Shown here piece by piece: positions 32,999 through 44,187 of a DNA stretch of 64,000 nucleotides (its first letter is position 1; every line of letters starts with the position of its first letter). A program made the position numbers and the translations under genes. The stretch is from NCBI GenBank assembly GCA_946800325.1, contig OX326959.1:25613447-25677446 (forward strand). The letters are read 5' to 3'. Under the pieces are notes generated by a model, which saw nothing but the letters and a program-made list of their open reading frames with translations, did no database searches and was not told where the DNA came from. Source of the stretch: Luzula sylvatica. Lineage: Eukaryota; Streptophyta; Magnoliopsida; Poales; Juncaceae.

Positions 32999-34705
32999 CT
33001 ATGTTGCACGGATATGAGTATCGTATCCGATACGATACGGATACGACGATACGACAGTTTTCAAAAATACATAGGATACGATACGGCCATTATATATATA
33101 ATATTTTATTAATTATAATTTATATATTTAATATTTTATATAGTATATATTTGACATAAAATATCCTAAAAATTTGTTTTTACAGAAATAACTTCTTATT
33201 AAGTAAATGTTTATTTTATTTAGTTATTTATTTATATGTATTGAAGGAGAATATCCTCGACCCCGGGCCCGCGCAGCGGAATGAAGGCCCGGTCCGATTC
33301 CCCGATTCCCGAGATCACGCCATGACTTCGAGGGTACGATGCGAATAGAAGGATAGATCTATACCAGCGTGAAATTGATCACGCACGAAGGGTTGATCGC
33401 CGCCTTCTATCTCCTGTCACGTTGGTGACAATCCGCGCGTCCCATACCACGCGTCTTTCACCGTTCGTTGACCGTCTTCTCACTCCTTGAGTCGATCACA
33501 ATCCAAGAGCCACAATTGTCGCTCCTCTACTTGTATCCACCGTGAGTCGCAAGACGTCGGTCGCGGATGCACCTGCCTAGACGATGCACCGGCGAACTTG
33601 CTCGATCTAATCGATTCTCTATTACTCGAGAAACTCCTTTCTCGATTTCTCCCTCTTCGCACCCTTTCACTCACTAAAGATCAAATCTGAATTTGCTCTT
33701 TTCTTGTGTATATTGGGCAGAATAATCAATTGCTTAGAATGATTCAACTGATTGAATTCCTTAGTGAAGATGAGAGAGAAAATCCTATTTATACCTAATA
33801 GGATAAGGATTAGCCAAAAGGCATGTATATCCAATATACACCCTTTCACACAGAAAACTGTATGAACCTGTTCAGTATTCTGTCCAGACGAAATTGATAA
33901 ATTTCTCTGACAGAAAATCAACCAACACGAAAGTTGTAGATAATCTTATTATCTACACAACCCAATTTGGCCCAGCCCAATTGGAGTTCGTATGCAAAAG
34001 TTATGACTGTTTTACTAACTGTATGTCATACTGTTGCACTCTTTCGGTATTTCACAGAAACGACACTTATACTTCGTTCATATGAAATATATTTCTATAT
34101 GAAGGTTGTAGATAATCTCATTATCTATCTAACCCAATTTGAACCATTCTAATTGGATTTTTCCACTGAAAGATATGGCCACGAATGTACGACTACATTC
34201 GTTTATCCTTGTGTACACTTTTACGGTTGATCCGAAACTGTATTTCTTTCATGTATTACTCATTTATTTCGATTTCAAACTTTTATTTTTATTTTTCAAA
34301 TACATTTTTGTATACGTTAAAAGTATCCGACAAGTATCTGCTATTATTTTGAAATAAAATATTCGAATACGCCATGTGAAGTATCCGATACGTATCCGAC
34401 GAGTATCGGTATCCGATACGGCATTCGATACGGAGGCCACATACAGTACCCCCTCATTTCCCCCAACACCCTCTATATGATTAATTAATGGTTACTGATT
34501 GGAGTAATTAACAAAAACACATTTCATTAACAGTTAATTAATATCAATTAACTGTTAATCGGATGAACTTTTGTTAATGACTATGTTAATTAATCATCAA
34601 TTAATGGTTAATTGGTGATATAGAGATGTGATGAGAAATGAGGGGTATGGTATAATTATCCTTCGATACGATACGGCTTGATTTTGAAGTATCCGCGCAA
34701 CATAG
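32999..34705. mobile_element. hAT-like element, CTATGTTGC family, holding a solo LTR
   Basis: The ends CTATGTTGCACGGATA and the complement of gtatccgcgcaacatag are inverted. The flanks gttttcgt (32991-32998) and gttttagt (34706-34713) are an 8-bp duplication with one mismatch. Subterminal arrays of CGATACGG/CCGTATCG words fill both ends. Without the solo LTR it would be about 0.7 kb. It has no transposase. Confidence 0.8.
33242..34251 (-). mobile_element. Solo LTR of a copia element, 1010 bp
   Basis: The sequence is the reverse complement of the LTRs at 42385-43396 and 49622-50633, from TGAAAGAAATACAG to CCTTCA. It is flanked by a perfect 5-bp duplication, tgtat (33237-33241 and 34252-34256). 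No internal region is left, so it arose by recombination between the two LTRs of a full element. It sits inside the hAT-like element and is therefore younger than it. Confidence 0.95.
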
Positions 34706-35046
34706 GTTTTAGTTTGCCATTTTGTACCATACACCATTTCCAAAATTTCAATTGTGCATATAAAAAATAGATTGTTTGATAATTATAGCATAAAAATGAA
34801 CCAGTCACAACATTAAAAGCCTATTACACACACACGCACACTCAAAGACACTTAATAATTCATACATCTAAAATTAGCTAACTCTATATCCCCTCCAGTA
34901 GTTCTTATGGTCAAGAACTGGAGAGAATCCAGACCCCATCACCTACCCAAAATTTTACAGTAGAGAGAGAGATCATACAATACACACTGCATAATCCTAA
35001 CACAAGGTTCTAAAACAAAGAGTGAAACTAAAAGAACTTGACTTGG

Positions 35047-36112
35047 TTAAAGATTATGGCCACCCATTTGATTAGGAGGGAGAAATATTTTCTTCAGTTC
35101 ATTGCCCATACCAAATATTGACTCATTAAAACAGTAGTCCAACACTGGAGAGCTCTCTGGTACATTGACTCCCTGACATGTGGGTCCTGTATCCTTCACT
35201 TCGGATTTCTCAATTTCGTTCCATATTTGATCGATAGGATATGCATTTATCGCTCCGTCGTCATCGTAGTTTTCCTTGGTCACAATTTTTGTACAACTGA
35301 ACGCACCATTGCGGTATAGATTCGTACTGCTGAAATCGGTGAACGAGGGCCCACTCGTCACAGAATGATCGCATGTAATTAGAGAGGACGACGAAGAGGA
35401 AGGAGATAATACGTTCCTCTTTCTCTCTTGTGCTTTCTTTCTCATGTGGGTTCTCCAGTAATTCTTGATCTCGTTATCTGTTCGACCCGGAAGCCTTCTC
35501 GCTATCCGAGACCACCTATACATAAAAAAATTAGGGTTTAGTTTCAAAATTTGCTATGACAAGTTTTTAAATTGGCAAAATGGATATTGCTAAATATGAG
35601 TTTCAATTTCATAATATATATCGACCTATTTCCCCAACGAGAGTGTAGTTCGAGAATCGAACGCTCCTCTTGAGGAGTCATGCGGCCCCGTTTGAGACCC
35701 GGATGAAGGTAATTGACCCATCTAAGTCTACAACTCTTTCCTGTTCTGTTGAGACCTGAACATACATAGATTCAATAAACAAGAACACATACACATCAAA
35801 ACATGAACAAAATTTACTCAAAACTCATATATAATGCATGAATCTACAACGACGACGAATATGTATCTATATACGCACAATATTTCATTTTTGTTTGGTA
35901 AAAGTATTTGTGTATATTTAGCAAGTAGGGTACGTAGATAGGTAGGTACGTACGTACGTATATCCGATCCCACCCCTCAAACCTGAAACGTTGGCAATGA
36001 AATCCCAACGACGTTCACCGAACAATCTCACAAAGCATACCAGTTGCGTGTCCTCCTGGTCCGTCCATGGTCCCTTCCTCGTCTCTTCCCCTGATCCCAT
36101 CACCGTCACCAT
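35047..36112 (-). CDS. R2R3-MYB transcription factor, MYB48/MYB59-like, 242 aa
   Basis: Three exons (36112-35983, 35755-35626, 35515-35047) join in frame. The middle exon has the 130-bp length typical of plant R2R3-MYB genes. Residues 9-60 form R2 ([47 protein letters not shown]) and about 63-110 form R3 ([52 protein letters not shown]), with the expected tryptophans and a first-position Ile in R3. The [14 protein letters not shown] and [11 protein letters not shown] signatures place it near MYB48/MYB59. The tail is acidic and Ser-rich ([11 protein letters not shown]) and matches that group loosely. It is a nuclear DNA-binding regulator. An ATG at 36100 is an alternative start. Confidence 0.93.
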
Positions 36113-36231
36113 CGATCGATCAATCTCGCCGCTTGATTCTCGCTTTCTACCTCTTCAATCCTTATTCCTATGTATGGCATATATGTTGGCTCTCTTTCTC
36201 TCTGTAGAAGAGAAGAGGGAGGGGGTTACAC

Positions 36232-36238
36232 TTATATA
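36232..36238 (-). promoter_or_regulatory. TATA box of the MYB gene
   Basis: TATATAA on the minus strand, 120 bp upstream of the MYB start codon, preceding a CT-rich leader. Confidence 0.6.
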
Positions 36239-36550
36239 AATCTTGGTGTTTTGCCCAATAAGTTCTAGCTTTTCTCTCTAATTTATAGGCATTCTGGTTT
36301 CTCAATGGATCTTTTTTTTTTGCTAAGGGTGTTTTATCCAGCGAGTCATTGTTATATCATGTCACGGACACCACCACATCCGTAATTGAATCATCATCAC
36401 ATCACCAGGCTAATTGGACTCACGTTGAGTCGTATTATTAACATTATCTTCATGTATTAATTACAAATTACAAAATCCATTAATGAGAAAACCTTATTCT
36501 GAAATTGGTAAAATACAACTCCCACTAAAGCATTAATTCCAAGATTCATT

Positions 36551-36860
36551 GGGGGCGGATCTTGCCCAAATGGCTTTGGACACGATTATGTCCAAAACTA
36601 TTTCACAACCATGCAATTTTTAATTCAAAGATGAATAATTATTGCAGCACAATTTTACCTTAAAATTTTTTGAACTTTCTAAAATTACAAAAAATCATAA
36701 TAATTGTTTAATTATTTTTGTGAAAATTTGATAACTCATGTAATTTTATCTTATGTAATCAAATATATAAAAAAATTAATTGAAATTATATTAAAATTTT
36801 ATAATTTTGAAAGATTTTGGACGAAATTTTGTCCAAGCCCTTTGAACAAGACCCGGACCC
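36551..36860. mobile_element. Mutator-type MITE, 310 bp
   Basis: The left GGGGGCGGATCTTGCCCAAA and right complement GGGTCCGGGTCTTGTTCAAA are inverted ends. The pairing continues inward through GGCTTTGGACACGA and GGGCTTGGACAAAA. The flanks agattcatt (36542-36550) and atattcatt (36861-36869) are a 9-bp duplication with one mismatch. It is non-coding. Confidence 0.7.
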
Positions 36861-36869
36861 ATATTCATT

Positions 36870-37438
36870 ATAATTAGAAAATCAAAATTTCGCGGCTATC
36901 CGGTCCGAATCTTGTATGAAGAAACTTCGCGATTCATTATACATATTTCTACACACAAGCTGGTACAATACAAAGAATTAGTGATAGTAAAATTCCACGG
37001 ATATCCTTGTGGGATTATGAAATATATATCTATATAATATAATATATTCACATAATAGATGGTTCATTGGTCCCTAAAGATTTCCTTACTGTTACATTAG
37101 GCCTTTCACAGGTGGTTTAATCATAGTTTTTAGATTGAATTAATCCGTGGAGTGTTCATTGGTGGTTCCTCAATTTGACAATTTTGTTTTTTGGAATTAA
37201 AATATCCTCAACTTGTTTTATAAAATAGAACAAGATATTATACAAAAAGATTTGGCAAGATTATTTTACCTTCCTATGTAAATCCACATCTAAGATTGAA
37301 TTTGTCAATGTGGGCCTATTATGTTCCAAGTACCACAATTTCTATATTTTCACCTCGAGGTTAAAAGGTCTTTTACCATTTTTGCTTAGCATCGTCATGA
37401 TTTGTTCAGAGAAAGGTGGTTTCAGTACAGACTTTTCA

Positions 37439-37469
<31 letters not shown>

Positions 37470-38240
37470 TACTCTGTTTGACACAGTGAATCAGGCTAAA
37501 GTTCTTTGAATTTGATTAAGGATCACAAAATAAAGTGTCTATGACAAGCTTTTCTTAAAGCTGGCAAAATTTAATTATGATTTTTTTTTTCCTGCTGTAC
37601 TACTATTTTTGTCCAAGTCAATTTGGGACACAATTAGAACCCTAATTTTCACTTATGCTCTGCTAAACTGGAAAAATATCATATTTACCCCTGAAAAAGA
37701 ACAGTGGCAAAAAGAGACAGACAGGCAACTCTGATATGGATGCCACTCAAATCAAAATCCTGTATTTGTATGTGGATATAGAATAGGCCACTCGTTTGTA
37801 GGCCCAAATCCTTTTCTCTGACAATATATATCTTTCCTCAAATCTTCCTTTCTGGAACAATGAACTCAAGATAGATATCTTTTCCTCTCAACACTCGTCT
37901 TGTCTTCTCTTCTCTTCTCTTCTCCCCCACACGCCACACGTTTCCTATCACTATATCAGTGCTTTACACGAATTCATTACACATTTCAAACCTTAAATGG
38001 ATTTGGATCTTGTTGGTGGTCGAGTTCGATCCGAATACATAAATATTTGTGTACAGAATTCTCGAAATGTTAATGTTCCTCTTGGCATTTGAGGAATGCT
38101 TATGTTTAGCACTTCGGGAAGAAAGACCAACAAATTGAGCACTATAGTCATTTCATTGTCATGCTTTTACACGTTTTTACTTTTTACTAAAAAAGAGCTT
38201 CTAGATTTATTTCATTTGGGTTATTATTATTTTTATTAAA
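36870..38240. other. Intergenic region with (CT)n microsatellite
   Basis: No gene was recognised. A CT repeat lies at about 37439-37464. The region is ordinary AT-rich spacer. Confidence 0.5.
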
Positions 38241-38259
38241 ATTTGCCCCCTTGATTGTT

Positions 38260-38540
38260 AGAGGTGGCAAATTTAGTCCGAATCTGACAAAACCGTCCGA
38301 CTCGTCCGAAGTCCGACGCACCCGATATACAAAAAATTTAGAAACCCATCCTACTCGGATTCGAGAAATCCGATTCAAAATTGACCCAACATTAGTTATA
38401 AGTCCAACCCGACTCGATCCAAATCTGAGTTGTCTGAGACCGATTTTATCCGAGGCCTGATAAGTTCGAGACTCAACAAATCCGAACCTAAATATGGTCC
38501 GAGCTCGAATCGATTCTGATTTAAATTAATTCGAAGTCCA
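38260..38540. mobile_element. Degraded hAT-like element
   Basis: It starts tagaggtggcaaatttag and holds repeated tccgactcg, tccgaag and cccgact words. This resembles the TAGGGGTG-ended elements at 18562, 24067 and 60518. The right end was not found. Confidence 0.35.
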
Positions 38541-38634
38541 AAATTAGCATTTTTATATAACTTTACATTTCATACACGGATCTTAGGAACGGTCCCATGA
38601 CCGTAATCCTGCTACACTTTTGATGCCATGAGAC

Positions 38635-39644
38635 CAATGTTATAAATAACGGAAAACGATACGGTACAGTCGGTCATCATTTTAGTGTTTTGCTGTAAAA
38701 TGATCGTAACACGGTTCAAAAATGATTACTTAAGTTCCTTGTTAGCTAAAATAAAACAAACTAAAATATAATAATTCAATTTTTAAAATTCAATTTACAC
38801 ATACACGAAAGTCCAAAATTAAAAATAACATACGAAGTACTAATAAAACATATCAAATAAATGTTCAAAAATGTTCCAAGCAGCTGCTAGTTTCTCGATT
38901 AACATCATGAAATATGTATAAATCATACAAATTAAGTTCCTTGTTAGCTAAACTCCTCAATAGATAAATAAAGTCCCACAAATTAACTAAGAGGTTGTAT
39001 AATTGTGTCGCAATTTCATCTAATTTAATCCCCAATTATTTCTTTTGTGAAAGTACGCTTCATCAAACATCATTTCAGACCCAAATTTAATTCTAATTAC
39101 TTTTGTTGCAAAAAATTCTAATCATAGCAAAGTTATGTTTATCGAGTTGTAATTAAACAAAAATAAATATAGCTTTAGGAGCAAGATTTGGGAGCAATTC
39201 ATGGAAAGAGCTGGAGCTATGCCGTTGTGGAGCAGACGTCGATTTCTGGAGCACCACGAAGAAGAACTTGGACAGCCGCCGAGTTGTGGAGCAGGGAACG
39301 AAGAGAAAAAGCAACGAAAAGAGAAACCACTCCTGAGTCGTGATTCACCTCCTGGCTCCTAAGCCTTGGGGAAGGAGAAAAAGACAGCTGGGCCATGGGC
39401 CACAAGCTAAGACAAAAAGAAAGCTGACCAGAAACATATTTTTTTTCTTAGATCTCAAAAATTTTATGCAAAAAACAGTGTAAAAATGGTGTACAAAATG
39501 TTTTTCAATGTAAAAAACGATAAAAAAACGGTCAAAAAACGGTTGACCGTGTTCTTCAAATGTCTTGCAAAAAACGAACCGGGTTGCAATTGTTTTACCG
39601 TTTTTCACCGTTTTTACGGTTTTACACCTTTTTTTACAACATTG
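38635..39644. mobile_element. hAT-like non-autonomous element, CAATGTT family, 1010 bp
   Basis: The ends CAATGTTATAAA and the complement of ttttttacaacattg are inverted. A perfect 8-bp duplication, catgagac, lies at 38627-38634 and 39645-39652. Both ends carry repeated ACGGT/CGTTTT words. The middle (about 39190-39410) is GC-richer, on the minus strand, and resembles gene-derived sequence, but no protein was recognised. Confidence 0.85.
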
Positions 39645-39721
39645 CATGAGACCCAACAATATTTACGATAAGAATTTGAAGAAAAAGTATGTTAATATCG
39701 TTACAAATTAAGTATGTTAAT

Positions 39722-40062
39722 TGTTGATAAGCCCAAGCCCAAAATAATAAATCAAGTTTAATTAGCCCATATAAGTTTAGCAAAAGTTATTTTAAGAAAA
39801 GTAATTTAGGAAATTATTATAGGGCAAGATTTATTATAGGAAAGTAATTTAGGAAATAAGTTTTAAGGCAAGGTTTAATTCCTTGTAATGCAAGTTTATG
39901 GAGTCTATAAATAGGCCTTAGATGTTTAGGGATTAATTACATTGAAATCTATATCATCAAATATCAATTAGAAAAGAGAGAAAAACTTGCAAGAGACTAT
40001 TAGAATTATAAAAGAGAGTTTTGTTTATTAGAAATTTCTATTAGAATCCCGTATTACCAACA
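39722..40062 (+). repeat. 5' LTR of the outer copia element
   Basis: 341 bp, TG...CA, with a plausible promoter TATA (ctataaatagg near 39906). The 3' LTR (51269-51622) differs by few substitutions plus a 13-bp insertion near its end. Confidence 0.93.
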
Positions 40063-40078
40063 AATTGGTATCAGAGCG

Positions 40079-42384
40079 ATGACGAGTTATGGGAGTGCTT
40101 TTGGCCATATACCGCTACCACGATTGACGAAGACGAATTACGAAGTATGGAGTATCCAGATGCGGACGTTACTCGGTGCGCAAGATGTTTGGGAGATAGT
40201 CGAAGCTGGCTACGTGGAACCGGTTGCCGAAACAGAGCAGACGGTAAACCAGTTAAAAGCAATGAAAGAGAAACGAGTGACGGACAAGACCACCCTGTAC
40301 CTGTTGTACCAAGCTGTAGACGAGTCGGGTTTTCAGAAGATTGCCAGCGCGAAAACTTCGAAGGAAGCATGGGACACTTTGGAGAGAGTGTTCAAGGGTG
40401 CCGACCGAGTAAAGCAAGTGAGGCTTTAGCCTTTGCGAGGCGAATTGGAGTCCATGAAGATGAAGGAATCGGAAGGAGTGTCCGATTACATCTCGCGTGT
40501 ACAAGGAGTGGCGAATAAGTTAAAAGGCAACGAAGAAGCTCTAACCGACGCAAGAGTTGTTGAGAAGATTCTACGATCTCTGACCGAAAAGTTCGAAAAC
40601 GTGGTGTGTGCTATTGAAGAGTCGAAAGATTTAGATCAAATGACCGTTGATGAATTGACAGGTTCACTCGAAGCACACGAGCAGCGAAAGAAAAAGAAGG
40701 AGAACGAGGCACACCAAGAAGCTCTGCAAGTCAAGGCGACCATAGATGAGGACAATGCGATGTACGCTGAGAACAATCGAGGAACAGGACGCGGCCGTGG
40801 AGGTCGATTTGGTGGTCGAGGCAGAGGCGGAAACTATAACTCCGAAGAAAAGAAGCAACCGAATCAGCAAAATTGGCGCGGCCGAGGACGAGGTCGTGGA
40901 CGAGGAAGCTGGTCGAGTCGAGCAAGTGTCGAGTGTTACAACTGCGGCAAGCCTGGACACTACGCGAAGGAGTGTTGGTCCGAGAAAAAGGTAAAAGAAA
41001 ATGCCAACCTAGTGGAGAAGGATGCAAATGATGGTGTTCTCATGATGGCTCACAAAGACACCACATCGGAGAGCGATACGATCCGGTACCTCGACACCGG
41101 CGCAAGCAACCACATGTGTGGGCAGAAACACCTTTTCGTAGAGATGAAGGAGCTAGACGATGGGCACGTGTCATTTGGAGATGCGTCAAAGGTCCAAGTG
41201 AAGGGCAAAGGTAAAATTCGATTCTATCAGAAAGATGGTAAAGAAGGACATATCGAAAATGTCTATTACGTGCCTGAGATGAAGAGCAACATAATCAGCA
41301 TGGGGCAACTATTGGAGAAAGGATACTCGGTCTTCATGAAAGATCGAACGATGCAGCTGAAGGACAAGCAAGGTCAATTAGTTGCGCGTGTTGAGATGGC
41401 GAAGAATCGAATGTTCAAGCTCAACCTGAGAAGTGTGCAGAGAATGTGCTTACGAGTCGACATGGAAGATAAAGCTTGGCTCTGGCATTTGCGGTTTGGA
41501 CACTTGCACTATGGACGCTTGCGAGAGTTGGCCAAGAAGGACATGGTGCACGGTCTGTTAGATATGGACTACACGAGCAGATTTTGCGAAGGTTGCGTAC
41601 TGGGTAAACATGCAAGAGTCCCATTTCAGAAGAAGGCGAAATATGAATCAGCAAACCCTCTTGAGCTGGTGCACACCGACATTTGTGGTCCGATCACACC
41701 GAAATCGTTCAGTGAGAAAAGGTATTTTATTACATTCGTTGATGATTACACTAGGAGGACCTGGGTTTATTTTTTGAAGGAAAAATTCGAGGCATTCGAA
41801 GTGTTCAAGAGGTTCAAGGTGCTTGTCGAGAAGATGACCGGGCGATACATCAAAGCTTTGCGGTCAGATAGAGGCGGTGAGTACACGTCAACCGCATTTA
41901 CGAGCTTTTGTGAGGAGCAAGGGATTAAGAGATTCTTGACTGCGCCATACTCGCCTCAGCAAAATGGTGTGGCCGAGAGGAAGAACCGGACCATTCTCGA
42001 CATGGTTCGATTGATGTTGAAGAGCAAAGGAGTGCCAAAAGAATTTTGGGCCGAGGCGGTACAGTGTGCGGTGTATGTACAAAATCGATGTCCTCATGCA
42101 AAATTAGGCGGGAAAACACCTGAAGAAGCTTGGAGCAGGCAAAAATCGACGGTGTCGCATTTCAAGGTGTTCGGAAGTGTGGCATATGCACATGTACCGG
42201 ATCAAAGGAGAACGAAACTCGATGATAAAAGCAAGAAGTTCGTGTTCATTGGATATGACGAGAAAACGAAGGCATACAAGTTGTACGACCCGATTGAAAG
42301 AAAGGTTGTGGTGAGTCGAGATGTTCATGTGAATGAGAAGAGCGCATGTGACTGGAGTAAGAAGTGCGAGATGGACGATGAGGA
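40079..42384 (+). pseudogene. Gag-protease-integrase region of the outer copia element
   Basis: The reading frame opens at the ATG at 40079, right after the primer-binding site (LPRLTKTNYEVWSIQMRTLL, a UBN2/gag start). A TAG stop at 40427-40429 follows VRL, where copia relatives usually have Gln, so one C-to-T change explains it. The frame then stays open: a basic RG-rich stretch, zinc knuckle CYNCGKPGHYAKEC (about 40935), protease YLDTGASNHM (about 41088), GAG-pre-integrase LWHLRFGHLHYGRL, and integrase core with DICGP, TFVDDYTRRTWVYF, SDRGGEY and QQNGVAERKNR (to about 42100). The frame is cut by the nested element at 42384. It is closest in layout to Tnt1-type polyproteins. Confidence 0.92.
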
Positions 42385-43396
42385 TGAAAGAAATACAGTT
42401 TCGGATCAACCGTAAAAGTGTACACAAGGATAAACGAATGTAGTCGTACATTCGTGGCCATAACGTTCAGTGGGAAAATCCAATTAGAATGGTTCAAATT
42501 GGGTTAGATAGATAATGAGATTATCTACAACCTTCATATAGAAATATATTTCATATGAACGAAGTATAAGTGTCGTTTCCGTGAAATACCGAAAGGGTGC
42601 AACAGTATGACATACAGTTAGTAAAACAGTCATAACTTTTGCATACGAACTCCAATTGGGCTGGGCCAAATTGGGTTGTGTAGATAATAAGATTATCTAC
42701 AACTTTCGTGTTGGTTGATTTTCTGTCAGAGAAATTTATCAATTTCGTCTGGACAGAATACCGAACAGGTTCATACAGTTTTCTGTGTGAAAGGGTATAT
42801 ATTGGATATACATGCCTTTTGGCTAATCCTTATCCTATTTAGGTATAAATAGGATTTTCTCTCTCATCTTCACTAAGCAATTCAATCAGTTGAATCATTC
42901 TAAGCAAGTGATTATTCTGCCCAATATACACAAGAAAAAGAGCAAATTCAGATTTGATCTTTAGTGAGTGAAAGGGTGCGAAGAGAGAGAAATCGAGAAA
43001 GGAGTTTCTCGAGTAATAGAGAATCGATTAGATCGAGCAAGTTCGCCGGTGCATCGTCTAGGCAGGTGCATCCGCGACCGACGTCTTGCGACTCACGGTG
43101 GATACAAGTAGAGGAGCGACAATTGTGGCTCTTGGATTGTGATCGACTCAAGGAGTGAGAAGACGGTCAACGAACGGTGAAAGACGCGTGGTATGAGACG
43201 CGCGGATTGTCACCAACGTGACAGGAGATAGAAGGCGGCGATCAACCCTTCGTGCGTGATCAATTTCACGCTGGTATAGATCTATCCTTCTATTCGCATC
43301 GTACCCTCGAAGTCATGGCGTGATCTCGGGAATCGGGGAATCGGACCGGGCCTTCATTCCGCTGCGCGGGCCCGGGGTCGAGGATATTCTCCTTCA
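42385..43396 (+). repeat. 5' LTR of the nested copia element
   Basis: Begins TGAAAGAAATACAG and ends CTCCTTCA. It contains a possible promoter (tataaatagg near 42845). Related LTRs are 49622-50633 (3' LTR, same element), 33242-34251 (solo, minus) and 61304-62278 (minus). Confidence 0.95.
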
Positions 43397-43648
43397 GTGG
43401 TATCAGAGCGATCGCCATCGATTCGAGGGTCGAATCATAGTCGTATATTAGATATACGCACGGGTTATCAAAGTTCGTACCCGTTTGCATGATGTTATAT
43501 ATTTAGAATGTCAAATTCCATTAAAATCACAAGTGAAATTCGCTAGAGATCGATCAATAGTTGATTGAGAGTATCTAGGAATAATCGTGAAAAGGTTTCA
43601 TGATTGATCGTTTTGGAAACGAGCGAAAACAGCAGTTCAAAAATCGCA

Positions 43649-44187
43649 TAGTCCGTTATAACGGACTGCTCAGTCCGTCGCAACGGATACTGTAGCAGAT
43701 ACAGGAAATTGAGAATTTTTCGAAAAAACACATATTCCGTTGTAACGGACTTGGAGTCCGTTGCAACGGACCCTGTATAGGATGCGGGGGTGTGAGGAGG
43801 ACCGTGAAAACTGCTTATTCCGTTGTAACGGACTTGGAGTCCGTTGTAACGGACCTTGTATCTGATACGAGGTTGCGGGGATGCCAAGGGTGTCTATTGG
43901 AGTCCGTTGTAACGGACTGGGTCCGTTGTAACGGAGCTCTACGCAGTTGGTCCGTTGCAACGGACTGTATGTTGCGTTGTAACGGACTGGTCTCTGGAAA
44001 TTTGGACGAAGGTTTGCAGAAAATAGCGTTGTAACGGACCTATGTTGCGTTGTAACGGACATGTTTCTGGCAAAATTTGGCCAAACTCCGAAATAAATAG
44101 CGTTGTAACGGACTGGACTTCCGTTGTAACGGAGTGCCAAGTATACTAGAGGTCCGTTGTAACGGACTATGTTGCGTTACAACGGAC
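43649..44187. repeat. Array of 16 palindromic CCGTTGTAACGG words
   Basis: In about 540 bp downstream of the primer-binding site, the dyad GTCCGTTGTAACGGAC or a close variant occurs 16 times at uneven spacing (about 15-60 bp). Variants include CCGTTGCAACGG, CCGTTATAACGG and GCGTTGTAACGG. The word is kept while the spacers differ, so it is not a simple tandem repeat. It lies where the leader/gag start of the element would be. Confidence 0.93.

Noticed and set aside
42948..43158. Recurrent 63-67-residue ORFs (MSERVRR..., MSRSQSK..., MINFSD..., MAQPNWS...)
   Set aside because: They repeat in every LTR of the family and read in both directions; they are LTR sequence, not genes.
43649..44187. Possible CRISPR-like array
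   Set aside because: The repeated unit is a short palindrome with irregular spacing inside a plant retrotransposon leader; no cas genes, and the genome is eukaryotic.
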